Shown: in pieces, positions 12,351 through 22,865 of the stretch
Layout of the letters: every line of letters starts with the position of its first letter
Numbering within the stretch: position 1 is the stretch's first letter
NCBI GenBank assembly: GCA_029204225.1
Contig: CM055111.1
Coordinates: 44,989,815-45,053,814, forward strand
Reading direction: 5' to 3'
DNA length: 64,000 nucleotides
Source: Diphasiastrum complanatum
Lineage: Eukaryota; Streptophyta; Lycopodiopsida; Lycopodiales; Lycopodiaceae
The notes under the pieces: model-generated
Databases searched by the model: none
The model's input: the letters and a program-made list of their open reading frames with translations, nothing else
Told to the model about the DNA's origin: nothing
Position numbers and translations under genes: made by a program

Positions 12351-12577
12351 AAGATATCTCCTCAAGGCAAGATATTAAGAGACTATTCCATTACGAATGG
12401 ATTACTTTTTCGGAATGGAAAAGTTTGTGTGCCAAAAAAAGATGACATTAGGGTCCAAATCCTGCATGAATATCATGACAGCCCGTGTGCAGGGCACCCT
12501 CTGGCTCACAAAGGACGCTTGACTTAATAAAAATGAACTTTTATTGGCCAAACTTAAAAAGTCAAGTGGAGGCATAT
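12346..12577 (+). pseudogene. Inverted Gypsy integrase zinc-finger segment
   Basis: On the plus strand this piece encodes the linker and the H2C2 zinc-binding domain of a Gypsy integrase: LRDYSITNGLLFRNGKVC, then HEYHDSPCAGHPLAHKG, then a LIKMNFYWPNL-type helix. The RNase H that should precede it and the integrase core that should follow it are both on the minus strand. The segment is therefore inverted relative to its own gene. It abuts the RNase H end at ~12577 without a spacer. Confidence 0.75.
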
Positions 12578-13243
12578 GTTCTAATCCGACTTAAGGCATT
12601 TGCGACACTTTTAGAAGTACCTTTCTGGTACTCAATGCCATAATGAAATTCTTGGAGCATTTCCGACCATCTGGCCTTACGACCCCTAAGGTCGACCACA
12701 TCGTTAATATACTTTAACGCTTGATGGTCAGTAACTATGTTAAACTGGGAGCCATATAAATAAATGTCTCCACACTTTCAGGGCATGAATAACAGCAAAA
12801 TGTTTCTTGTCGTAGGTGGAATACTGCCTTTGAGCAGGATCTAACTTCGTGCTTTCAAAAGCAACCGGCCTATCATCCTACATAGTCATTGGCATCCGTC
12901 TCAAGTACATACGGCTTGTTAGGATCCAATATGTGTAAAATAGGTGCTGTAGTTACACAGTATTTAAGGTTCTCAAAACTCTGATTCAACTCTTCAGTCC
13001 AAGTAACTAGAGGACTGCACTTACTGTGCCGGTTAACTCTCTTAGCCCCTTTGAGAACATTTGTCAAGGCTAATGCAATTAATGCACAACGCAAGATAAA
13101 TCTTTGAAAAAATCCCGTAAAGCACAAAAAGGACTTAGGCTCCTGGATGGTTTTAGGGATTGGCCATTCACGAACCTGACGCACTTTATTTGGGTCAATT
13201 TCTAACCCATGGTCCGAAATAACGTGACCGAAATAACCAACCC
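12578..13243 (-). pseudogene. Gypsy RT C-terminus and RNase H
   Basis: The minus strand encodes YFGHVISDHGLEIDPNKV (end of RT), an LxxFTGFFQRFI-like connection segment, and RNase H motifs (LDPNKPYVLETDAND; VTDHQALKY; GTSKSVANALSRIR). There are stops in the middle. The 5' side is cut at 13243 by the inverted-repeat element, which removed the RT catalytic core. It belongs with the integrase pieces at 12346-12577 and 9831-10902. Confidence 0.8.
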
Positions 13244-14047
13244 CCTTATATTTCAATTTTTTTTTTTTTAAGCTGGCGTAGGAACACCCCAAGCCGTTGG
13301 GCCGACTCGATGCCCACCGCCCAGCGCTTGATGCCCACCGCCCAACGCTCGATGCCCAGCCACATGATTTGAAGTACAAATGCAAGAAAATCATGTGGCT
13401 GCACCGTGGCGCTATGCATCGAGCCGGGCCAGTGGCTCGGGGTTTTCCTGGGCGCAAGAACCTGCACGGTGGCGGAGGGAGGGGGGGTTGGTACCACCCC
13501 CCATTACATTTCAAAAAAAAAAAAAAATCTTAAGTACAAAGGGGGGACCCCTCTCCCCTTGTATCCTTTCTTTTGCATTTCAAAATGAAAACTAAAAAAA
13601 TTTGCAACATATTTTCTCACCAAAATAAAGCTAAAAACAAGACCTATGAAGTGTGAAAAAAATTTCAACCTTTACAAATTCAAAAATAAATCAATCTTTT
13701 TACAAGTATTAAATTTAATTCTTTATTCATTTAATATACTAGGTTCAAGTGCAACCTATGTGACCAGGTTTTAACTCAAGTTAAACCCAAGGTGAACTGC
13801 CACATAGGACTATTAGCAAGTTAGTTAATCCAGATTATCAAACATGTTTAGGCAAGGAAGAGGCCCTTTTGGAGTTTAAAAAGGGCCCTAATGTGGAATC
13901 CTGCATTCCAAGCTTATCAGTAGATCTAGAAGAACTCCAGGACGTCTAGCCAAATACAACCGAAGTACCTGTCGGTCTTGCACAAATCTCTTAAGGACAA
14001 ATATAACTCAGATTGGATCTCATAAAAGCTTAACTGATTAACCTTTC

Positions 14048-14091
14048 CAATCCGGCTTGAGGCATTTGCGACACTATTAGAAGTACCCTAA
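14048..14091 (-). pseudogene. Second copy of Gypsy RNase H end
   Basis: A 44-bp piece encoding GTSNSVANASSRIGK on the minus strand is a second copy of the RNase H terminus found at 12580-12620. It again abuts, at 14047, a stretch in the opposite orientation. Confidence 0.55.
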
Positions 14092-15362
14092 GCATTTGGG
14101 TCATCATCTCCCTTGCTACTCTTTATGGATGAGATCTATGGCAATTGTATATCACAAATATCTTTTTGAATGGTGATCTTGAGGAGGAAGTGTACATGGA
14201 GCAACCCGAGAGCTACATTTCACCTACAAAGCCAAATCATGTGTGTTTTCTACAAAAGAGCTTATATGGCTTTAAGCAAGCACCAAAGAGCTGGTATGCT
14301 AAGCTTAACGCTTTTTTACTCTCTTAAGGCTTTGTTATGAGTGACTACGATCATTCACTTTATTATAGGTTTGCTGGAAATGATGTTACCATTTTGCTAA
14401 TCTATGTGGATGATATCATCTGGAGTGATGGAGACAACCAAGATGTGGAGGATATCAAGCGTGCTCTCAAGAGTGAGTTTGAAGTGCACGATCTTGGTCA
14501 TTTGCATTACATTTTAGGAATAGAAGTGATTAGATCTTTTCAATCTACTTGCATTTGTCAAGAGAAGTATGCTAATTATATTCTAGAAAAATTTCATATG
14601 GTAGATGCAAAATTTTGTGATACACCTATGGAGTCAAATGTAAAGCTAACTATAAGAGGTAATGAAAGATCCTTCAAGGACATTATTCTCTATAGGAAGC
14701 TAGTTGGTTCACTCATCTATCTAACCATCACAAGACCAGATCTAAGCTATTGTGTTGGGAGATTGAGCCAATTCATGCAAGATCCTAGTGAAGAGCATTG
14801 AAGCTAGGGAAACGTACATCATTGGAACTCGAGATTTTGGCATATTGTATGAGGGATCATCACCTAACTTGTTTGGATTTTGAGATTCGAACTTTGATGG
14901 AGATAAACTGGATAGGAAATCCATTAGTGCTCATTGTATTTTCATAGGTGATGGAGCTAAATCATGGATGTCAAAGAAACAAGCCACTATCTCATTGTCA
15001 TCTAGTGAAATTGAGTACAAAGCACTTACACATTGCACAAAGGAGATGAGATGGATCAAGAGGATGATCAAGGATTTCACTTGATGGATTTTTCAGAGAG
15101 TTCAATCATCTTTTGTGACAATCTATCAGCCCAAAAGTTGGCAACCAATCCTATCTTTCATGCAAGGAGCAAGGATATTGAGGTGGATATCACTTTGTGA
15201 GAGAGCAACTCATGGCAAAGGAGGTGGAGCTTCAACATGTGTTCTTAAAGGAATGTGTAGCTGATATCTTCACCAAAGCATTTGGAAACGACTTGTTTAT
15301 GAAGCATAGGACTTCACTTGGAGTGTTTTCAAAGTCTATGCTAAAACTAGTTGAAGAGGAAG
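14092..15362 (+). pseudogene. 5'-truncated Copia RT and RNase H
   Basis: The plus strand carries the second half of a Ty1/Copia pol. RT motifs are NIFLNGDLEEEVYMEQP, SLYGFKQAPKSWY, and the catalytic LIYVDDIIWS, then GSLIYLTITRPDLSYCVG. RNase H pieces follow (SWMSKKQATISLSSSEIEYKALT; ECVADIFTKAF). A stop separates the first two RT blocks (after 14327), and RNase H is in several frames. The element begins abruptly at ~14092, so gag, protease, integrase and the RT fingers are missing. The coding region ends in LVEEE, a purine-rich stretch doubling as the polypurine tract, just before the 3' LTR. Confidence 0.85.
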
Positions 15363-16012
15363 TGTGAGAAATTTTAACTAGTTTTGCTATTTTGGTCATA
15401 TTTGTATATTTGACAATTGAGGCCAATTTTCATATTAGACTTAGATTTTGACTTTTTAAAGTTATATTAGTGTAAAAGCATTTGAATAAACACTTTTTGA
15501 AAGTGTGAGAAAGTGTAGTACATGAGTTTTAGTAGATTCAAATTTGAGTAGTAGAGACATTGAATCTAGTCACAATAATTATATGGTGTTTTATTATGGA
15601 GGAAAACCAAAGTTTGAAGTTAGGTTTGGACCTGTTATAAAAGGATGTAACTTGTGGGAAGAGAAGACATTCTCTCTCTCTTATCTCATTTCATGCTTAT
15701 ACATAGTTTTCTTGGGTTCATCTATCCATTGGTGCACTATATTGATGATATCCTACAATTTTATGTGTAGAATGCTTATTTTATGTTATATTCGGATCCA
15801 CACGTGTGAAATACAGTAGCTTACTGTTTTTGTATGGACAATAACTTCATCATATCTTATGTTTGATGTTTGATCAGATTCTTAGTGAGTTTGCATCTCT
15901 TTTATTAAGTAGAAGTTGATTTTTTCACATTGGCAAGATTGGTAGAGTTGATCTATTTCTAACCAAAAATTTGGTTATGGATTTGGATCTTGATTGATCC
16001 CAAGTTCTTCAC
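15363..16012 (+). mobile_element. 3' LTR of the Copia (LTR family a)
   Basis: It begins TGTGAGAA right after the polypurine tract and ends TTCTTCACA at 16012, so the ends form a short inverted repeat; length 650 bp. A TATA box (TTATAAAAGG) lies at 15636 and the palindrome CACACGTGTG at 15799-15808. Related LTRs are at ~20815-21250, ~28030-28625 and ~52480-53400. Confidence 0.7.
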
Positions 16013-17451
16013 AATAACTTCGTCTAGGGAATTCAAGGTATGTCCTCAATAACATATTATTGCTCATCCAACCGAACGATCGACCACAGATCTAGACTGC
16101 ACGAGTATCCATAAGCAAGGTTCAGAATATCGACTCACAACAACACATAATATACTTTAGGATTTGTAAGTACAAATGTTCATCAATGCAAATGAAATAA
16201 TGATTCCGAATGTCGTTATCACAGTTAAGTTATGAACAATTGATTAGTTCAATTACACATGCAATCAAACAACCAATGAGTTTTAAGACAATCTTTAGCA
16301 ATGAATCTACGGTTGTGCTCTTATGACAGTATCACAGCAAAAGCATTGTCTGACCAGAGTCATCAAACACAGGCACATTCGAAAAGTCGAGACTTATCAA
16401 CTGTTAGAAATAGAAGCACTCAACAAGTAGGTAACTTATGAAAGCGAAGAGCAGAAAAACTTGAAGACTCAACTCTCTCTCAGTTCTTCTGAAAAACTCG
16501 GTAATTACATTGAAACATCTGTGGAGTACATATAGGGGGTCGAGTGTGAAAGTACGCAATTCTTAAGAACCTATATGTCGCTTCTTATTTAATTTAACTA
16601 ACTAATTCTATCCAATAGAAAAATTAAAAATGTTCAATTCCTAGGTGGCATTCTTATTCAAAATAATTTTTTCTTAGGGCTGGTCTTCTTGTTAAGGAAT
16701 GTGTCATTTCAAAACTGTCCTTCGGGTAGTTCGTTCCTCTAGATTCATTTGTTTACATATCTTTCCATTCGATATATCGTTGAATAACTTGTTATTGCCG
16801 CGTACATTAGATATTTCTTCATATTCGGGCCTTATTTTCATCATTTGTATGGGTTGATTTGACTTTTGCATCACATCATAATAATAAAAGAAAAATATGC
16901 ATGTAACAGGGTATTACAAGAATTAGATGAGTTTTCTGACTTAATTGATTACGAGGCTGATGATTTTCTCCTTGGTGTGGACAATATAAATAATGATCAA
17001 TTTTTGTTAGAGAAAGATTGCTGAAGATGGCTATTGAGCAAGTGCATGAAAATGAAGTTGATCTTTCTATTGAAGATTATTTTCTCAGAATTCAAAATTA
17101 ACTTGGCTTTTCAAAGCCATCTGTTTATACTCCAACCTCTTTGACTTCGAGAGAAGGCTACAATATTGATGATGAGACAATCATCGAAGAAGACAAAGTT
17201 GAATGCATAAGTTTTTCCTCTTGAATTTTCATTAGAGGAGTTCTAAATCCAAAAAGACCTTTTGTAAAGATTCTCTTTATATATGTTTTTTCTAAAATTT
17301 TGCTCATGGACCAATCAAAACACTCAAATTTGAAATCTACGTAACGTAGCTCGTTAAAATTGAAAAAAAAAATGTTTTCTTAATAATGTTATAATTCGGT
17401 GTCGGGGGCAGCCCACAAGCATGACATGTTATTCATAGTATAATATGCAAT
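16013..17451. other. No recognised gene; decayed repeat sequence
   Basis: No domain is recognised. The piece 16910-17230 reads as an acidic, coding-like stretch on plus (DEFSDLIDYEADDFLLG; EEDKVECISF) just upstream of Gypsy protease. It could be a decayed part of that element. The remainder is AT-rich. Confidence 0.3.
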
Positions 17452-17870
17452 TATCACTAAAAATAGTATGACTTTCTAATTGTACCTCCGATTGAAACGA
17501 AAATTATACCGTTGGAAAGTGCTTGACGAGAGCTTTCCAACGGTATCTTACATGATCTACTTCTGAGCTACCATTCAAAAGTTATGGCCGGTCAAAGTTC
17601 AAAGTTGCCAGAAAAGTCCAATATCGCTCTCGTGTGATCATAGAGTACCCTCTCAGTGTAGAGTACCCTCTCATTGAGAGGGTACTCTATGGTCGCACAA
17701 GAGTGATATTGAACTTTTTTGGAAACTTTGACAGGCCATAACTTTTGAACGATAGCTCGGAAGTAGGTCATGTAGGGTAAGGTTGGAAAGCTCTCGTTGA
17801 GCGCTTTCCAATGGTATAATTTTGTCTCAATCAGAGCTACGATTATAGAGTTATACTATTTTTAGTGAAC
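17452..17870. mobile_element. ~420-bp fold-back (MITE-like) element
   Basis: The left half (17452-17660) is the reverse complement of the right half (17670-17870), centred near 17665 where GAGGGTACTCTA faces TAGAGTACCCTC. Each arm also contains its own 31-bp imperfect palindrome (GTTGGAAAG ... CTTTCCAAC at 17511-17541 and 17782-17812). The whole RNA could form a long hairpin. No ORF is present. Confidence 0.75.
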
Positions 17871-18249
17871 TACAAACGATAATGTACATAGAATGGTTAA
17901 GCATAAAAAATAGTGCGGGCATAAATGAAAAAGCATTTGGGCAGAAAATGAATTTCTTTTGGAAATTTACATTAATAAACTTTGTCAATCTACATGGCAG
18001 TTTTTATAGGATCTTTTTTGGATTCAGAATTTCTCTAATGACTAATTGATATGTGAAGCCAAATTCTATATTAGAACTCACATTTTTTTTTATTACCTCC
18101 AGTTGGCGTCAAACGAATATCGCAAGCGGGCTCACCACTGCGCACTGATCAGAATGATCGGTTGCAGCAACATGAACCACCTTTTCACATGGTGTAGCCC
18201 GAGGACCCACGCACTGAAAGACTCACACTTTTACTATCAAGCCGTGTTA

Positions 18250-20810
18250 GCCCATATATTGTACGGGCTATGAAGAAACAAGTAACGTCCTCCACATCGG
18301 AGCAGCATGAGAAAGTGAGGAACACAACATCACTTTGCCAATCAAACACAAGAGATACGAGGACGAGGCAGCAGTAGTAGATGGAGGATCAGGTGTCAAT
18401 TTGATCTCCACTACTTTGTATGAAAAATGGGGTTTGCAAGGGTTGAAGCCAGCAAGGTTCGCCATCAAGCTAGCAGATCAATCCTATGTGAAATCAAAAG
18501 GTGTAGTTGCCGATATCCTTGTAAAGATAGCAAGCATGTAGTTTGTGATTACTTTTGTAGTCATGGATATACCTGAATCTCCAATTGCATACCGTGTGTT
18601 ACTGGGAAGACCATGGTTGAGGACTGCGCAATAGTACACAACTGGGGTACGGGAAAACTCACCTTCGAGAACAAAGAACAGGCTATAAAGGTTGATTCAA
18701 CCACATGGGCGGTGAAACCTATTGCACCCAAGGCTGATGACGGATCATCCACGACAGATCACACGATTGATCGCCCAAGGCCAGCCAAGGGAGGTCACTA
18801 TGATTCAGAGACGGATGCTGTAAGATGGACGGATGCGTTAGCAACTATTGACTGTCGGACATGTCAATATGAATCAAATCTTGAACCCAGTACATCTTCA
18901 CCCAAATGTTACACTATGGACACACCAATCACATTTGGGGTGAATATGATAAATGTAGCATGGCTGTCAGTGGAACCTATTGAGAACCCAGTGGACGATG
19001 ATTTAGTCCCTTGGCAACATGCTCTAACTTATAATAAGGAGATTGAGCTAACTGATGAGCAGGTCCTACACCACATGGACCCAGATCGCTATGAAATCAA
19101 GAAAGTACCAGCTCAATCACCGCAAAAGTCTGCCATGGCGAAAGTCTCAAAGATCGATCCACCCAAGGCACCTGCGAATAAGAAGAATCAGTTGAAGCAA
19201 CGCTACAACCAGGTGATCCGTTGGAGTGATCTACCCGAAGAGGCGTTAGCTACGATAGATGTTGATATTCGCAACCACGAGGCGAATATCAGTGCAGTTC
19301 TGATGAAAGACAACAAGGACGAATCCACTAAAATGACAAAAAAGAGATCATTGTTGGTGGAGTATAAAGATTGTTTTGCCTGAAGTTATAGTGATCTGAA
19401 GGGAATTCCACCAATAGTAGTCCAACACACCATACCCTTGGTGGACGGAGCAGTCCCCAAGGTAAGCCGTTAGTACTGCTGCAACTCGAATTATACAGAG
19501 CTGATCAAGCAGGAGTTGCAGAAGCTGATGGATGCAGATTTCATTTATGAAATCGAACACACGGAATGGGTATCGCCGATAGTTATAGTACCCAAGAAGA
19601 ACGGCAAAATGCGAATTTGTGTGAATCTGAAGGCGCTAAATACAGTCACAAAAAAGGATCATTTTTCTTTACCATTTACGAAAAGTGTTATCGACAGAAT
19701 AGCTGGCGCCGAAGCCTATAGTTTTCTAGATGGCTTCAGCGGCTACAACCAGGTGAAGATAGCCCCCCAAGACCAACACAAGACAGCGTTTGCCACGAAA
19801 TGAGAAACCTATGCCTATAAAGTGATGCCATTCGGACTTTGCAATGCCCCAAGCACTTTCCAGCGAGTCATGCAGGTGACATTCAAAGATTATTTGCAAA
19901 AATTTCTGGAAATATTCTTGAACAATCTGTGCGTGCATGGACCAAACTCAGAACACTTATCCAATTTGGAGAAAGTGCTATAAAAATGCCACGACTTCCA
20001 GATCTCCTTGAATCCAAAAAAATTTCAATTTTGGGTGACACATGGCTTGATTCTCGGCCATATAGTGTCAGGACATGGGATTGCCACAAACCTATCAAAG
20101 ATCAGGATCATTGTTGATCTACCACCACCGGGGACAATTCACGAAGTCTACATCTTCATGGGTCATGCTAACTATAATAGGATCTTCATTCTTGATTTTG
20201 CGGAGTTAGCCCGACCAATTTACAAGCTCACAACGGATCCACATTGGAACGAGAAAGCCCTAAAGGCTTCCAAAAGCTTAAGAATGCGTTGGTTTCAGCA
20301 CCAATCTTACGCCCACCCAATTGGTCCATTGAGTTTCATGTGCATACGGACGCATCGAAGTATGCAGTTGGAGCAGTCTTAACCCAGCCTGGTGAACACA
20401 AAAAGGATTTTCCAATCCGATTTGCAAGTCGACAGCTCAGTGACACATAAATGAATTATTCAGCCATAGAGCGAGAAGCACTGGCAATGATCTATGCGGT
20501 TAAGAAATTTTGACACTACTTGATGGCCACACATGTTGTTTTTTATACGGACCATCAACCCTTGCTCTATCTCGTTAACAAAAGCTACAACACCGGAAGA
20601 ATCACCAGATGGCTACTTTTGTTGTTGGAATTTGATTTTCGGATAGTAGTTCGCAAGGGAAAACAACACTACATGGCAGATCATGTGTCACGAATCAAGG
20701 GAAAGGAGATTGCAACCCAACCCGACGATGAGCTGGCCGATGCTGCCTTATTTTATGTGGACACAGTACCAGAATGGGCTGCCGACATTGTTGAGTATCT
20801 ATGGTTTAGG
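18250..20810 (+). pseudogene. Ty3/Gypsy protease, RT and RNase H
   Basis: On plus, 18335-18541 encodes an aspartic protease (AVVDGGSGVNLISTTLY) with a DxGSG site. A long spacer (18613-19383) rich in Asp/Lys/Pro follows. RT spans 19500-20200: WVSPIVIVPKKNGKMRICVN, YSFLDGFSGYNQVKIAP, VMPFGLCNAPSTFQRVM, but the catalytic block reads FLNNLC instead of FLDD. RNase H follows (FHVHTDASKYAVGAVLTQPG; FYTDHQPLLYLV; GKQHYMADHVSRI). Stops and shifts occur at ~18541, 19381, 19801, 19981 and ~20280. The integrase is missing here and continues at 22662 and 24716 after insertions. The DGGSGVN protease and the RT style fit non-chromodomain Gypsy lineages (Tat/Athila-like), which is inference. Confidence 0.85.
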
Positions 20811-20814
20811 TGTA

Positions 20815-21250
20815 TTGAATATAGTCTATTTTTTGAAATAGATCTAGAACCTTTCAAATGTTGATAAGCTTGAGAAAGGACACCCAAATAGTCATCGATC
20901 TGCTATATATAGTGCACAAGCGTGGGAGGAGTTTTTTTTTGTCTCTCTCTCTCTCTCTCTCATGCTTATGGAAGTGATCTCTTTGGGTTTCCATATCCAT
21001 TTTTGCATTGTTTTGGACATAGCTTGAATTTGTGTGTGTAAAATGCTTTTGTAACTTATGTATTGAATTCACACGTGTGAAAGGTGTTGTGGTACAACCA
21101 CTGTATGGACAACAACAACAACTTGTGAAATTTCAGAGTAAAGGACTCATTTTGATCCACAAATGATCAATAAGAGTGATTGGTAGCTTGGGATCTTGAT
21201 CTATATCAAGACTATCATCCAATTCTAGCTACTACTTGACAATTTCTATT
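20815..21250 (+). mobile_element. LTR fragment, Copia family a-related (b)
   Basis: It aligns by eye with the LTR at 15363-16012 in plus orientation: TATATATAG at 20904, CT-rich leader, TGTGTGTAAAATGC, then TTCACACGTGTGAA at 21069-21082. Its orientation is opposite to the minus-strand Copia that follows, so it probably marks a separate insertion into the Gypsy element. Boundaries are approximate. Confidence 0.5.
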
Positions 21251-21289
21251 AATCCAAACAAGAACTATAAAAAATAGTAATCCAAAGGC

Positions 21290-22655
21290 TTCACTAAGAC
21301 TGATCTTAACCTGATAAATGAAGCCTTTGGCAAGGCCTTCGTGAGTTGATCAGCAAGGCAATCTGAAGAAGATACATGTTGTAGCTTGATCTCCTTTGCT
21401 TGAACCTTTTCCCTCACAAAGTGGTGAGCAATCTCTATGTGCTTGCTCCTTGCATGGAATGTGGGATTGGTTGCTAATGCTTGGCTTGATTGGTTGTCAC
21501 AATATATGACTGGTTGCTTGCTCCTTGGCCTCCATAATTTTTAACTCCGCCAAAAGCCTCTTCCACCACAAAACCTCCTTGGTTGTTGATGTTAATGCCT
21601 TGTATTCCGACTTAGTTGAAGATAGAGAAATTGTGTCTTGCTTTTTGGAAAGCCAAAATACTATGCCATTACAAAGAAAAATAACAAAAGCACTTGTGGA
21701 CCTCCTATCCACCTTATCACCTGCAAAATCAGCATTCGAATATGCCCTCAAAGCAAGGCTAGATCCATGATACAAAATGCCAAAGTTCTTGGTGGCCAAT
21801 ATGTACCTCAACACCCTTTCTGCATTTTTACAATGACAAAACAATGGATTTCGCATAGAACGGCTTAGCTTAACTACACTATAACTTAGATTAGGTCTAG
21901 TTATAGTAAGATATATTAGGGAGCCTACAAGTCTTCTATATAGTGTGATGTCCTCAAAGAATGCTTCATCATCACCATTAGAGACTTTTACATTTTTCTC
22001 CATAGGAGTATCTATTGCTTTACAATCTTTCATTTCAAACTTATCTAAGATAGAAGAAGCATATTTGGATTGACAAATAAAACTCAAATCTTTGCTTCTT
22101 GATACTTCTATTATTAGTATGAAATGAAGAACACCAAGATCCACCATCTTGAACTCTTTAGACAATGCTATTTTCATTTCTTGTATACCATTATGATCAT
22201 TTCCACTAAGGATAATGTCATCTACATATAAAATAAGAATGATGATCATCAATAAAAGATACATACATTAGATTCTTGAGAAAAAGAGTGCACATCACTA
22301 TGAATGAGATCTAATGCTTTAGAAGATCTAGTGGAAGAGTTAGCAAAAGGTAGCTTGTGCGCCTTTGAAAGGCTACAAGCTTCACAACTTTTGTCACACT
22401 TTGAGAATGTCTTTGGAAGGCCGAGAGAAAGATCCTTTGTGCATAGCATCTCCATTGATTTGAAGTTGGGATGGCTCAACCTCTTATGCCAAAGCTCCAC
22501 TTGATTAAGCTCTTCCTTAGCCATATTCACACTTCCAAGAAATACGTTAGAATCAAGCTTAAAAAGCCTTCCTTGCTTGAATCCCTTTACAATACAAGTA
22601 TCATTCATCATAATGGAGCAAACACCTTGCTTAAAGTGGACATCTAAACCATCAA
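21290..22655 (-). pseudogene. Internally deleted Copia (GAG-preintegrase joined to RT)
   Basis: On minus, 22655-22265 encodes the GAG-preintegrase domain (LWHKRLSHPNFKSM; CDKSCEACSLSKAHKLPF) and the first residues of integrase (LDLIHSDVHS). At ~22255 it jumps directly to the RT catalytic block (LYVDDIILSGND), followed by RT thumb and RNase H (GSLIYLTITRPNLSYSV; FWLSKKQDTISLSSTKSEYKALT; LTKALPKAF). The integrase core and the RT fingers, about 1.5-2 kb, are deleted. It interrupts the plus-strand Gypsy between RNase H and integrase. Confidence 0.8.
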
Positions 22656-22661
22656 TATAAT

Positions 22662-22865
22662 GCTGTTACACCCCATATCTTGGCCGAAATGCCATTTGAG
22701 AAATGGGGCATTGACTATGTCAACCTATTCATCCGTCTGCATGTGATTCTCAAGCCCATCGTATTATCATAGCCATTGACTATTTAACCAAATGGGTCAA
22801 AGCCAAGGTAATGAGAAAAGTTGATGCTAACTCCATTGCCAAATTAACACAATTGATTTTTTCAG
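22662..22865 (+). pseudogene. Gypsy integrase core fragment
   Basis: The plus strand reads AEMPFEKWGIDYVN, then in a shifted frame AIDYLTKWVKAK and VDANSIAKLT, the start of an rve integrase core. It continues the element at 18250-20810. The remaining D and E blocks are absent because another stretch has been inserted at ~22865. Confidence 0.7.

Larger units (their letters stand above)
10920..14047. repeat. Large inverted-repeat complex within Gypsy pol
   Basis: The segment 10930-11660 on plus is the reverse complement of about 13244-14030. Both arms include ~150 bp of Gypsy flank (10920-11075 and 13894-14047) besides element sequence, so this is a segmental inverted duplication rather than one insertion. 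Between the arms lie a third copy (11661-12350) and pol pieces. The repeated unit holds a GC-rich block (GGGGGGTGGTACC; GGGCATCGAGCGCTGGGC), A/T homopolymer runs, and a tail with TTCTCACCAAA.TAAAGC. Confidence 0.75.

Noticed and set aside
12873..13514. 213-codon minus frame as a fusion protein
   Set aside because: It is an accidental read-through from the inserted repeat into Gypsy RT/RNase H.
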